Assembly: GCA_022829145.1 (NCBI GenBank)
Contig: CM040743.1
Coordinates: forward strand, 22,852,646-22,916,645
DNA: 64,000 nt
Reading direction: 5' to 3'
Origin: Albula goreensis
Taxonomy: Eukaryota > Chordata > Actinopteri > Albuliformes > Albulidae
Shown: in pieces, positions 33,001-45,130 of the stretch
How positions within the stretch are numbered: position 1 is the first letter of the stretch
Layout of the letters: each line of letters begins with the position of its first letter
Notes under the pieces: model-generated
Databases searched by the model: none
Told to the model about the DNA's origin: nothing
The model's input: only the letters and a program-made list of their open reading frames with translations
Position numbers and translations under genes: made by a program

Positions 33001-35900
33001 AACAGTGCAGTGTGCCCATTACACTTTGCTCTCGCATATTACAAAGTAGCACTTGTGCTTGTCACTGTCTGATATTTTATTGAAGTCAGTTCACAAATGA
33101 GATAAGGGTGTGTGTGCACGCATGTGTGTGTGTGTGTGTGTGTGTGTGTAGTTCCTCTGTGACCTTGCCCAGCTGTTGTATGTTGTCACTGCTCTTGTCT
33201 GAAATTTGAAAGCTGTTGCTTCAGCCCTGTCTGTATGTGAATGACCTAAGCAGTGTGTGTGACGGCAGGGTTGGGAGGGAGCTCCGCGGATTGATCTCCT
33301 CCCCCTACAAAACTTTGATGTTAATCTCTCAGCCCTGGGTCCTGGGGAGCCCTTTTTCCTGCCCAACCTGCCAATCAGTCAACACCTTCTCGGGACATCC
33401 AATGCCACTGGGCCGCTTGGAGACCCATTCTGGAGCCAGCCCAAGACTGAAGTGTGAGGGGAGATGGACAGGGAACACCGCTGCATCTGTAGAATAAATA
33501 ATTGTTATGTCTGCACTAGGATGTAGTCCTTCTCCTTGGCTGGTCCTCTGCTGGGGAAGGCCTCTTTGACACACCTCCTGTATCCCACTGGAGACTTGAC
33601 AGGAAATACTGATGGTGATTTTTACAAATTAAAATGTGTATTCTCTTTTATTTCTGTCCCTTGTTGCTTTGTAGGGCACCCAGTGCAGGATATCATATCT
33701 TTTATAAAACAACTTGAATCCGACAGTACTAGTTTTTACAGCACAAAAAAACTGATACCAGATTTGTCCTTTTTAGCCAAAGATCAATGATCACGTTTAT
33801 TTATTTTAGGTGTTCTGTTTCTGTGCATGTATTTCTAACAGCAGAAACTCCATGTTGGTAAGGTCAGCACTTGAATAGTAAATAGTGACTGACACCTGTC
33901 TGACACTAAAGCTGTCTTTTCTGAATAGATGACAGTGACACTGGGGATGCAGTATTTGCAGCAAGTCATGGCACTTCAGAGCTGGGTGATGTCATTTTTT
34001 TGTCATCCCCAGCACCTGGCCTTGGTGGGGCCCCCGTATCATTGGCTCGCTGTGCACCCAGCACAGTCGGTGACCTTTTGGTGCAGCTTCAAGTTGAACC
34101 CGAATTTTGGCAAAATGTCAGAACAAAACGTTACTGCTAATTATAGACTTGCCATGGTGTGACTTTGCCTTGTCTCAGTGACCCTGCTCTTATTGATGTA
34201 TGTTTCCTTTCTTATCTCATTATCTAAACATTCAGCCTTATGCCATTTTCCGTCTAAGAGAGAAAGTCAATTCCCACTAATTCATACATTCCCTGTCATT
34301 ATCACTAGGTCACTAGGTAATGAGGTACACTCCTCACTTCCATTGTACAAGCTTTGTATGAATGAGGCATGACAAACCGTTAAAACGACACCTTCTGAAA
34401 GCATTAATGAGGGAAAAAAAAACACACATACTCGAGAGTCCTCAGTTTAAGATTTTGTTTTCCTGAATCTCAGCCATATGCATGAGTCATGAAATTGATA
34501 AAGTAGGCAGATTTATTATATTTAGGAATTTAATGTCACAGGCAGGCTACAGCGTCTAGAGTCAGTGTGTGCTAGAAAGAAACCAGTTGGTACGTAGGAA
34601 TTTTCAATGTGGGAATTGTTTTCTCCAAAACTACATGCTGTGTAGCTTGGTTAGCAAGTATATGACATTAGTGGTGCTGGAGTACACTGCAAGTAGGCAC
34701 TTCACCCGTAGATGCAAAAAAGAGCAGATGTTCTTACAGGTAAATGTTTTTTTTTTTTTTTTTAAATAGAGACCAATCAGCTATATGATGCATACCATAG
34801 GCTATTATAAAGTCTGGTGTCAGTGAGGTTCCTGTATAGGCTGGATGCAAGTTGTCCAGGTTGTTTCTTAAAAGTATGAAGGATGAGGCCTCATTCATGA
34901 TGAGACGCCAGGGATGAAGAAAATACAGAGCATGAATGGATTTCCTCCTTCAGCAAACTGATCTTTTTTTATAAACTCGATAAATATGCTCAATAAAACT
35001 CAACGTTTTGAGGCCATGCACTACATTGCAATAAAAGAAAGAAAACGTGAAAGATGTCGGTCAAACTAAAACATTTTTTTTTATAATTATTATTATTTCA
35101 AAATAAAAGGCATCATAACCTAACAAGAAGGCAAGTGCGGGAGGTCTCGTCAACCACAAAGACAGACAACAAAATAAAACTGTCAGTGTTTTGTTTGGAA
35201 CAAATACGCTAGTTGAAACAATTTGTTGGTCACTTGATAATAACGGATTTTGCATTCTTACAACAGGTTCAGTATTTATAAACGAAGTACGTTTTTGGGG
35301 AACTCTCACCAGAGAACATGGGTATTTTTGAGTCCAAGAAGTAATTGGTTATTTTCCTGATCTGCGTCTACCAATTATTGGAAATGCTCTTTAAACTTTA
35401 TTGTCAAAGCGAATGTTTTGTTTTCCTTATCAGTCGCATAACCTGCAGAATAAATTACATCTAACAAATTGTCCGTGCACACAAAATCCGTTCATTCCCT
35501 TGGCTAAGGATTGGATGCAGTATCCCATGGTCAAGCAGAATCATCAACCTTGTGGGTATACAAAGTATAAGGCACGCTTCCGCCCGAAATTCAATACCAC
35601 CGCTGAATGAAAAAAAAAAAAGATATTTGTCAGACACTTGTCGGAAACTCCCTGCCTTGATAGACAACAGTCTGCGTTTTAAGATTAAGGTCGTGACAAT
35701 GACGAAACGTGAATGGTTTTCAACATATGCACAGTGTTTATCATTAATTTTGACTATAATGTGCAGTACTATGTATCTGTGGGAACTAGGGATTACGCGA
35801 GTTTTTCCCCTCCGAATTACAACTTTTGAGAGACAGTAAAACATACAGCTTATCTATGCCTTCCAAATCAACTTTCGTATAATACCATCTAAAACTTAAG
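30047..35900. other. Intergenic stretch upstream of kcnq4
   Basis: About 5.9 kb with no gene that I can support. It has a TG microsatellite (33101-33150), G-rich blocks (31310-31340 and 31518-31550), a perfect short inverted repeat near 32285-32306 and a poly-T tract near 34748. Open frames are short and lack family motifs. Confidence 0.5.
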
Positions 35901-36099
35901 TGTTTGTGTACAGTTGACAGGATGTCCTGGCGTTGGAAATTAGGTTGTGGCGATGATGTATGCGCTCGTATGATTTTGCATTTATAAAAAGGAATACATC
36001 CTAATTTTAAATTTGACACGTTCAAGAATTGTGTACAGTGTGGCAGGGGTCCACAACATGTACTACACAAACAAACGTAGCCCAAACTTCACTGTAACG

Positions 36100-37047
36100 A
36101 ATATAGATATTCCCCTCCCCTTCTCTCTTTCCGTCACTTCTTGCGTCCTCTACGCTCAAGCACCGTTAAGCAACAGAGTTCTGCGGTATCCGTATGTGAG
36201 GCTATTGGTTTGTCCACGCAGTTTGACAGTCTCGCTGCTTCTTCTTTAGACCAGCTGACATGTCAGTGACGAACCAGGGGGTCTCCGGAATCACAGAACT
36301 TCAAAGTCCCTGATTTCAAACATCTCAAGGGCTTACCCGCTTCTCTCTGGGAGAGCCGGGTAAAAGAAACGCACTGGAGGCGAGCAGGGGATAGAGCGTG
36401 GGGCATGTCATCGGCGGCCGTGGACTAACTGTGAAAACGTGGAAAAAGATGTGACCAACGTGTACAAAGTAGGGTTAACGGTTGCTGACATAAATACTGA
36501 ATGAATAACTTTTTAATGACTTTCCACAATGTTCAAGCTTTTATTTTGTGTAGTTGTGGACAAATATGTGCCCTGAAATTATCCGATAGTTGTATTAAAA
36601 ATTACGGAGTCGTTTTATGATTTAGTTGCTTATAGGCTTATAGTATGATATTCTTGTTTGATGTCTACAGATACGTCGAACAGTCGCGTCAACGAAGATG
36701 CAACGTAGAATAAGCGTTACGTATTTCAGAGTAGTGTAGCTACTTTGTCTAACCACAGCTGTGTGCTAGTATGCCGCATACTTATGGATGTGGTACTTAT
36801 TTTTCACAAGGGTGACTTGGGATTTAAGTTAGATGATTAAAACTATGGTGTCTGAAATTATTCGCAAGGTATTTGATCAATATCGGTTGCAACTAAGAAC
36901 GAAGTCTCACGCATTTCTTAAATTAAATACACGTACAAGTATGACTTTGGATGAATCAACTGAACAACAGTATAAAGGTTAAATATCACGCCTAATTTTA
37001 AGACTGAATATCTCCTCATATTCTTGCAGCATTTGTTAACACTCATA
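36100..37047 (+). promoter_or_regulatory. kcnq4: Candidate kcnq4 promoter / 5' UTR region
   Basis: The interval directly upstream of the kcnq4 start codon includes a GC- and CpG-richer block at 36270-36430. It also includes an inverted CCAAT box (CTATTGGTTT, 36202-36211) and a pyrimidine-rich stretch before it. A possible acceptor (ATTCTTGCAG, ending 37029) lies 18 bases before the ATG, so the 5' UTR may be spliced. The start site is not proven and no TATA box is convincingly placed. Confidence 0.4.
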
Positions 37048-37349
37048 ATGTTAGGGAGCCCATCCAATAACGGCGGCATTAGAATGTTGACTCCCCCACC
37101 TCCAAACGACGACAGGCGGGTAGAGTTTGTCGCTCTCACAGCTGTTCACACGGAGAGAAGCGAGCCGTCTACCCCGGAGCGTGGACACCCTTCTCATCGC
37201 ACGGGGCTCCTCGGTACCCCTATTCCCGTGCCACCTGGACAACGAGCATCTGCATCAGCTTCCAGCAAGCGCTACAGAAAGTTGCAGAACTGCCTCTACA
37301 ATGTGCTGGAGAGGCCAAGAGGATGGGCTTTTATCTACCATGCGTTCAT
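37048..37349 (+). CDS. kcnq4: kcnq4 first coding exon (Kv7.4 potassium channel N-terminus)
   Basis: Kv7.4 is a voltage-gated K+ channel subunit that gives M-type currents, in mammals notably in cochlear hair cells. The exon encodes 100 residues plus two bases of the next codon, then donor GTGAGT at 37350. Family marks are [24 protein letters not shown] and, near the end, [20 protein letters not shown] followed by AFIYHAF, which leads into segment S1. VALTAV and LLG-x-P-x-P fit KCNQ4 rather than KCNQ2, 3 or 5, and the neighbour nfyc matches human synteny. An in-frame ATG at residue 13 is the alternative start. The position that is W, F or Y in KCNQ4, 2 and 5 is Cys here. The other exons lie outside the window. 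Confidence 0.93.
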
Positions 37350-40132
37350 GTGAGTAATCGTTATAGAAATGAATATTAACCATTTATACTGTGTTTCTAC
37401 ACTGAAAGACGGTGTTCTGCTAGGTACAACATTAAATATACAACATTTACTTATGTAGTTACCTTTACATTTTTTTTCTTCAGTGACTAGGCTACAACTG
37501 AAACGGTGTTTAGGTGAGCGTCACTGTTGCATTCAGGGCTACTTTATTGCTATTTACGATTATTGTATGGTGATCAGTCCATCAGGACAGAAAGAATTTA
37601 CAATTAAGTCTGAGTGATACCTGAAATGCGCCCATATGAATATCGTGACGCTGCCCTAATGAAACAAGCAAGCTGTAGCTATTTGAGTTGTTCGAGCAAT
37701 TATTCCAGTATCCCCATCATAAACAAAATCCATCATCACCGCATGAGCTCGGGAGCATAATTTCATCAGTCTTACTTTCAAAAACACTCTGAGAACAATG
37801 GGTGTTTATGTAAAAAAAATAATAATATCAATTAGAATTTTGTTCTGCCACCTGCTGTGATTCACAGAAAATACCATAACGCAAAGTGGTTTTGTTTAGT
37901 TGCAATCTCACCAATTGCAAGTAGCTATTTAATCCGCACCAGATAATAGCCTAATTAACTTACTTTCTTTAAGCCTTCGGAGCAAGTTTTCGAAGTGATG
38001 TACAGCTGTTTTAAGAACAGAAATTCAAATTAACCAGTACATAAACCGTCTGTGAACATGCAGTCTAGAAACTCAAAATACTAACTGTATAAAAGTAGCA
38101 TGCATGCTAATCATTTTTGCGCCATGTGTTTGAAAGTTTAATTAACACAACAAATAACATTGTGGCAAAGGCCGGCGACTCAGAAGTGAGAACATCAGTA
38201 CTTATAGCCACTATAATCTAGCCAAGGCTGTCTGCACGTGTACAGAATTTTCTGAAATCAGCACAATGCCTCATGCTGTCCACATGCGTCAGCAAAGGCG
38301 CTAAATAGTCCCTCTGCAAACTACGAGACTGAAACTAAAACTTTCTGTATAAAAATACTTTGCTACATGGCACAGACCCCGTTAACAAGTAGAATGATGT
38401 CGCTTTCATAACTGTTCCAAAGTCAACTTTTCCCCGAATTACCATAAATATGAGACTATTCAGAGTCTCAGATGTTTTTTTTTTTTTTTTTTTTTTTTGG
38501 CCAGGATGGCTTTGGTTGTAGCAACTAACAGTGGTTTACTGTACAACAACAAACGGTCATCTGCCCGTCCGCTTGACTGCATGAGTGCGCATGAAAGTGT
38601 AGGGCTAATTAGTTTAAGAGTCGGAACCTGAATACATGAGTTTAACCATTGTATGCGTTCTATTTGTAGCAGTTACGGAGTTTCATTATTCAGTTTAAAT
38701 GTGTATGTAAGGAGGTGGACACGCGCAGTTCAAGAAAAGTTTACATTGCATCTTGTCCGGTCAAACTCATAAGTCTGAAAATACATTTCTATCTACCTCT
38801 CACCTTACTCTCAGGTTACTGTACCTACACTTCTACCGGCTCCTACTGGAGCTCTAAAGAATAGTCTGTGCGTTAGTGTGATAACTACCATAGTAATTTG
38901 TGGCGCTGATAACATGATATTGTCTCTGGTTGTTACCCTAGCCTTTTGTGTTCACTTTCGTTACTTTGTCTGGGTAAGAGTGTATGCTAAATTCCTTTAA
39001 ATGTTAAATAAAGTGTATGGGCTGCTGATAGTAATACGAAAAGAGGATCCTGACTAGCATTTTTCGTTTCATCACTGTATTGAGAAGCACCAGTCAGTTT
39101 TAATTGCAGGTGCATGCTACGTGTATGCACTTTCTTTAAACAGGGTCTGATGGATTTAAACAAAGGGAGTATGTAGGCCCACATTTAATGTAACAGTATC
39201 TTGGACCTTTTCATGAAGTTAAAAAGTTTAAAAAAGAGAATGTGTGGATACACTTGAAGGGCACCTGGCGTAAAAGTCCTTGCAGCCCTTTCCTATGATC
39301 TTTTAACGGGTATGCCTAATAATAGCATGGAATTAGATTGAGTCACAGGAAAAAAAGTCAATATGCATTTGAAAATGAACCCCAGGGAAAGTTTTTTTGC
39401 TGGATGTAGCCAACAGAGAACAATAAAATGACCAAAGAAGGAGGAATGAATTCAGACAGTGAATGAATTCAGATTTGTATTATTTGCTCAATTCTGTTTT
39501 AAAATAATTTAGCAAGTGTGTTGTTGACTTCTCAAGGGTTGTTGTGTCTGGGATTTGTAGCTCTTAATTATGAAGAATGCTGCCCAGTGATGTCCCTGTT
39601 TTCCCCGTGGCTGCTGCTGGAGTATAATCGTCCGACATTAGAAGCCCCAGCGGGAGGCTGTTTCTTCAGAGTTAGGCTCCAGCTTCTCACAGGAACTTCT
39701 TTGCTATGGAGGGCATACAGTCCAGCCTTATAGATTAGGTCAGGTTCTGCCTGCAAAACTCCAGCAAACTTGACCTGAAGCTGTCTGGTCATAGTTCAAA
39801 GCTTTTACTGTTGGCTCCATGTTGAGGGGTATTTATGGTGCGGAGCATAATAGCGGAACATTAGAATATGGGTTCAATGACTGTTGTTGAATAGGCTCTG
39901 AGGGTTACCCAGTACTGCTCGGAAAAAAATAAACAAACAAAAAAATTGGCACATGGATTGGGCAGAAGATCCAAGTAAGTTCTGTCTAAGTTAAACTGAA
40001 TAGGGGTATTGGGAAGGCATTTTAAGTATATAACCGACTAGAGACTAGACTAGAGGCTCAATACAGTGTAGTCACAGAATGATTTTTATTTAGACAGTGT
40101 ATTTAGACTGATACTGCACTATGAAAAAGTAT

Positions 40133-41475
40133 TTGCCCTCTTTGCTGAATTTTTCATATTTTTCATTCTGAATGTTAAAATCTGAAATAAAACGGCACCT
40201 GAGTGAGCAAACATCGCAACATTTTGATACTGATTTCATTCATCCACAAAAAAGTTTTGCAACACCTAGTGCCTCCATGTAAAAAAATAACCACCCCCTC
40301 AGCACCAACTATTGTAAGTAAATGCCTCTTGCATTGATCAGTCTACCACAGTGCCATCGAGGAAATTAGTCTAACTCTTTCATGCAGAGTTCCTTCAATT
40401 CAGTGACATTTGTGTGCTTTTTAGAATGAATCTCTCATTTCACATCTTGCCACAACATCTTGACTAAACCTTTTCAGAACTTTACATTTCTTGTTTGAAC
40501 TATTCTGATTTAAACTTGCCTGTGTGAGTGTTTCAACACATTGCCTTGTACTACTCAGCTGTTCTTTAGCTCACTTATGGATTGTTTGACATTCTGTAGA
40601 ATTCTACGATACATAGCAGAATTCGTTTCAGAGTTTTTTTTTTTTTCAGGGATGGCTAGTCATGCCGGTCCTGATGCAGGAATGCTTGCTGAAACCATAA
40701 TGGTACCAGCACTTTGCTTGAATGTTGGCATATTGTCCATTCTTTTGAATGCAGTGTCACCAAGAAAGTTCCAATTTTGACTCATCTGTTAGTGGGACCT
40801 TGTTCCAGAATTCTGAGGATCATCCAGTCAGTTTTGGCAAACTTGAGATCAGTATTTTTGTTTGTTGTGAGTAGTGGTTTCAGTTTTGCTAATTTATGTA
40901 GAATAACATTTTTTGCCCTGTGTCTTCTAGTTTGTGGAGTTGTGGACACCTCCCTTAGCTTAAAGAGGAAACTATTACAGATCTCTGGTTGCTGTTTTAG
41001 TGTCATTTGCAACTTCCTGGATGATTTTATGTCTTGGTCTTGGAAAGATTTTGGCAGGATAGCCACTCTAAGGAACATTCACTACAGTACTAAACTTTCT
41101 CCATATGGACAGTATAGCTTTTTTTGGAGGTCTTAAGAATTTCTTTTGATCGTGACATTTTGTGCCAAGAAGCTGTATGCTGAAAATGATGTAGATTGGG
41201 CAGGACTGGCTTACATAAGACCTGACTATTTTCCAAAATAATGAACAAGCTGACTCAAGTATCCCTTTAATTTGGTTACTGTGTGGAATGGGGTGGGGAC
41301 AATAACCTCTTCCTGGCTTAAGATTGCATGTTTGTGTACCTTGTGCCCCAAACAAATAAAACAAGAAAAAAACTTTGGACTATATAGACTATTTAAATTA
41401 ACAAATAATTGATCAAATTCAGTGTGAAAAATAAGAAAAAATGCAGAAAATATGGCAGAGGGCAGACACTTTTTA
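40133..41475 (-). mobile_element. Decayed Tc1/mariner-like transposon
   Basis: The ends form inverted repeats. The left end reads AAAAAGTATTTGCCCTCT (from about 40134). The right end, read inverted, gives AAAAAGTGTCTGCCCTCT (about 41457-41474), with similarity continuing inward (GAATTTTTCATATTTTTCA-like). In between, the minus strand keeps Tc1-type transposase traces, for example KPLLTTNKNTDLKFAKTDW (about 40820-40880), where intact elements have KPLLT and RLKFAK blocks. The total of about 1.34 kb is normal for a Tc1 element. The coding frame is heavily broken, so it is inactive. Confidence 0.82.
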
Positions 41476-43744
41476 TAATATTATACCAGCAGACATTCTT
41501 TCAGCATATACATATTTGTAGGCATAAAAGTTATTAGCATGTGTTATCATAACATACAAATTACTTTTGGATAGAAAATGCCTTGAGGCACCAAGGTATG
41601 ATCAGGCAAAACCTCTGATTTTAATGCATTTATGATTGAATATTACCAATGTGTAAACATTGTTTTGTTATTAATATGTACTACTGAATAAATCTGATGT
41701 TGCTACCATCATTTCTGGTTTTCTGTTCATTGGCAGTGAGCAAGTTAGTTTGCTAGCTGGCTAGTTAGCTATCTATTTACAGTACATTTTCTCACATTCG
41801 TCTAATGTAACTAACCAGCCACCCATAAGTATTTCAGACATGGTAAACACAGAAGCCAGCTAATAGCAATATCATAAACATGTCTTACTTCCAGAATGCC
41901 AATAATGGAAGCAAGAGTGATCATGATTTGAGTTTGGCCACTCTGCATAATGGAAGAATGCATTGAGTAATTAGTATAAAGTAAGTAGCATTTTTGCCCA
42001 CTAGTTTTGTCATTGACTAAATTTTCTATCAGAAAGAAACACATGTATAGGATTCCCAGTAACGATCTACAGTAGCTGACATTAGGTAGTTGTGTCTCAT
42101 TAGCTAACATTGCTGTTATCCCTGATCATTTCTAGGAATGGAATTCTTATTTCGGGTTATTTATCTCATTTACAGAAGAGTAGTTACCCAAGGGCCAACC
42201 TTGCTGAATCAGGGCTAGCCTGCTCACAAGCTTGTATGTTAGTGAGAAGATTCAGCTAGCTAACTAGTAACCAAAGATTTTATGATTACCTCGCAGGGAG
42301 GACAGCTACATTTATCCTAAAAAAATCAGAGAAAATTATTAGAGTTTATTGTAACAAAGTCCCTTCCACAAACAGTCATGACATACAAAATGATTTTGTC
42401 ATTTTAAACACTTGTTCTGATTAATGTTTCATATGCACCACTGTATTTGATGGATTCTGGTTTTGACCACACTGATTTTCTTCCCATGTGTGTGACTAAG
42501 CCTTTTCTCTGTTAACATTTTGATCTGTCTTTAGCTAGAAATGCAGTGGAGGTAAGAATAATGTCTGAGTAGGTGGCATACTAGAACAAAAACATATATG
42601 TATAAATGGTAATAAGGCTCATTAATATGTATGTTGTACATCCCCAGATGTCTAGTACCACAAAAGACCAAGCTCAAAATGACCACAAAACTGAATGTAT
42701 ACCCCCTGACCATCTCAAATGAAATTGTATTTTGTGAGATTCACAAAGCCGATACTTATGTGAGGGATAACATTGAGAAATTACATGTAACCAATGGAAT
42801 AGTGTAAAACATAAACATTAAAGTAAAAAAAAACTAACAAAAAAACCATAAAGCTGTAATGAGCACAAAGTAATATGGTCTGTTCCATCTTGTAGGAGTT
42901 GTGTCTGATTGCATATGGTAGAAATCTTGAATACAAAGCCATTGTAAGGCATCATGTTCATTCTATGGTGTAAAAAAATTGTTTGCTTTGGATGTTTCCA
43001 TGTTCCCAGATAATAATGCCCCATACACTTGGCTGAAATGATACTGAGTAACAAACATCAGGGTAAAGTCACTCAACAAAGTCTCTCCAATCCACAGATC
43101 TAAACATAATTTAAGCAACTCCCTCTATGCCAATTTCATGAAGAACCTCCCATTAATCGGAAGTCTTAACTCAGTCTTGGAATGAAGATTTTGATCAGTG
43201 GCAGTGAAATAAGAGGGACAAGAATTTAGAGGAAAACCGAGTGACAGACTCAGGCACTGTGTCATTAAGGCGATTAAAAGCTGTTCACAAAAATACTCAT
43301 TGTTACACCACTATTAATATTTCTGTTTTCCGTGTGTATCTATGTCAACATCTTCAGTACAAAAACATTTATTGACTCGTAAGTCATCTTGTGTGTAAGG
43401 ATTTGAAAATTAGCCACCATAAAGCATGTAACTTTACAAACCCGACACACTTGCACAGCCAAGTTATTAACACAATACACAGCAGGTGAATTCCCCTCTC
43501 AAACATAAAACTGAGCTTGGCTAAATCACGTGTGTCATTATAAAATGTTCTGAGCTAGCCTTGTTTTTGTTGTTGGCAAAGATTTTTCTGACCGGTTACA
43601 GCTTTGACTACTAGTAATATGATGTATTTGAAGGGACTGCTTCAAGATTTCTATACTGAGGATTACCAGAGTATGCAGTATTTTTTATTTTTACTGAGCC
43701 AAGGTCAGGAAAACAGTTGTATAGTAAACTACCCTGTCAGTAAT

Positions 43745-45130
43745 TAATAATTTCATTACAGGCATATTACTGATACTGTTATCCAGAGTGACTTACAATC
43801 TGAAGAGAAGTACATTGATTGGGGTCGAAGTGTAATAATACCCTAGAAGAAGGAAGTATAGTTCCAGAGAGACCAGAACTGTGAAAATCTATGATTCATT
43901 AGGGAAACCACTGCTTAACCTGTCAAGGAACTAAGTAATAAACAAATCAATATGTGTGGTAACAGCCCTAGAAAATGCAATTATCTAACAAGCAAATACA
44001 ATTATGCCAACAATAATCATTGGGGGGTGTAGATGAGGTTCTGTTTGAGGAGGTTAGTCTTCAGTCTGTCCAGGAAGATGGTGAACATGTACTGTTTTTA
44101 CCATCGTGGGAAGCTTCTGCACAGGCAGCAGAAGTCCAGACAGAGTGGAGAGGCCAGGCATCCAGAAGACGGTCCGGTCAGTGTGTAGAGTCTGATGATC
44201 ATATGAACATATAATAGGTTAGTTTCCTTCCCACAGCTCATTAGGCCAGCACCAAGGCTTTAGATATGATAAAAGCTCAGTGTAGGGTAGTGGGAAGGGG
44301 GTCTACATGCAAGGCTGAAGAGGTTCTAAGCTAAATGAGTTCAGGCACGCCGAATGAGAAATCTGATGGCGGTGGCCAGCAAGCTAGCAAGGTGATAATT
44401 GCAGTAGTCCAGGTAGGAGAGCATCACAGCTTAGTCTAAGTATTGACTAAGCAGTGATAAAAGGGCAGATTCTCCTGGTTATGAAAATAAGTATCTACAC
44501 ACATGGTTAATCGCTGAAGTATCTTCATTTAGCATACATTTTTCATTTTACGACATTCCATTCCAATGTTCTTGGCAGGCGAAAAAGCCAACTCCGTGAC
44601 ATCACCCAGATGATGGAGGAGTTAGGCAGGGAAGAGGTTGTGGCAGGAATACAGAAAAATTCAGTCTTAGCTGGACTTAGACTCTGATGCCAATTTTCCA
44701 TCCAGCCGCATGTCAGCTTGAGCGAGGAGAAGAAAAAGTTGAGTGTCATCAACATAAAAATGATAAGACATGCCACAGGCTGAAGTGACAGGGCCAAGAG
44801 ATAATGTATAGGCTTAGTGGGAGAAGTGGAGTGCACCAAGGGCCAAGTCTAGGGGAATGCTTCTAGGGAGACAATGAGGTATTGATACTGCACCTCAGGA
44901 AACCTCAGAGTAATGCACAGTGAAGTAGGATGCAATTCAGTCTAAAGCTCTGATGCAGGTCCCCATGGCTGCCAGGAGACATTACAGGAGAATGAGATGG
45001 TTCGGATTGTTGAAAGGTGCAGAAATGTTGGAGGATCAGGACAGAAGAGAGGAAGGCTGCACCTGCCCAGTAACGCGCCCCGTTGATTAGGGAGAGTGCG
45101 GTCTCTGTTGAGAGGCCAAGACTGGTGGGG
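43745..45130 (-). mobile_element. L2/CR1-like LINE remnant with 3' tail
   Basis: On the minus strand the reverse-transcriptase catalytic box YHFYVDDTQL (about 44730-44770) is followed by a KTEFFCIPA block (about 44650). Next come SYLDYCNYHLASLLATAIR (about 44355-44430) and a C-terminal LDRLKTNLLKQNL trace (about 44040-44080). The fragment ends in the common fish LINE tail TTGTAAGTCACTCTGGATAA (about 43775-43800), then a GCCTGTAATGAAATTATTAAT-like terminus. The order and 3' tail fit L2-type (Maui/L2) elements of fish. Many stops and frameshifts are present. Confidence 0.8.

Noticed and set aside
35982..35989. TATAAAAA as a possible kcnq4 TATA box
   Set aside because: It is more than 1 kb from the start codon in AT-rich DNA without initiator or CpG context. 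It is more likely chance.
44020..44214. Plus-strand 64-codon frame
   Set aside because: It is the antisense of the LINE C-terminal region and 3' end.
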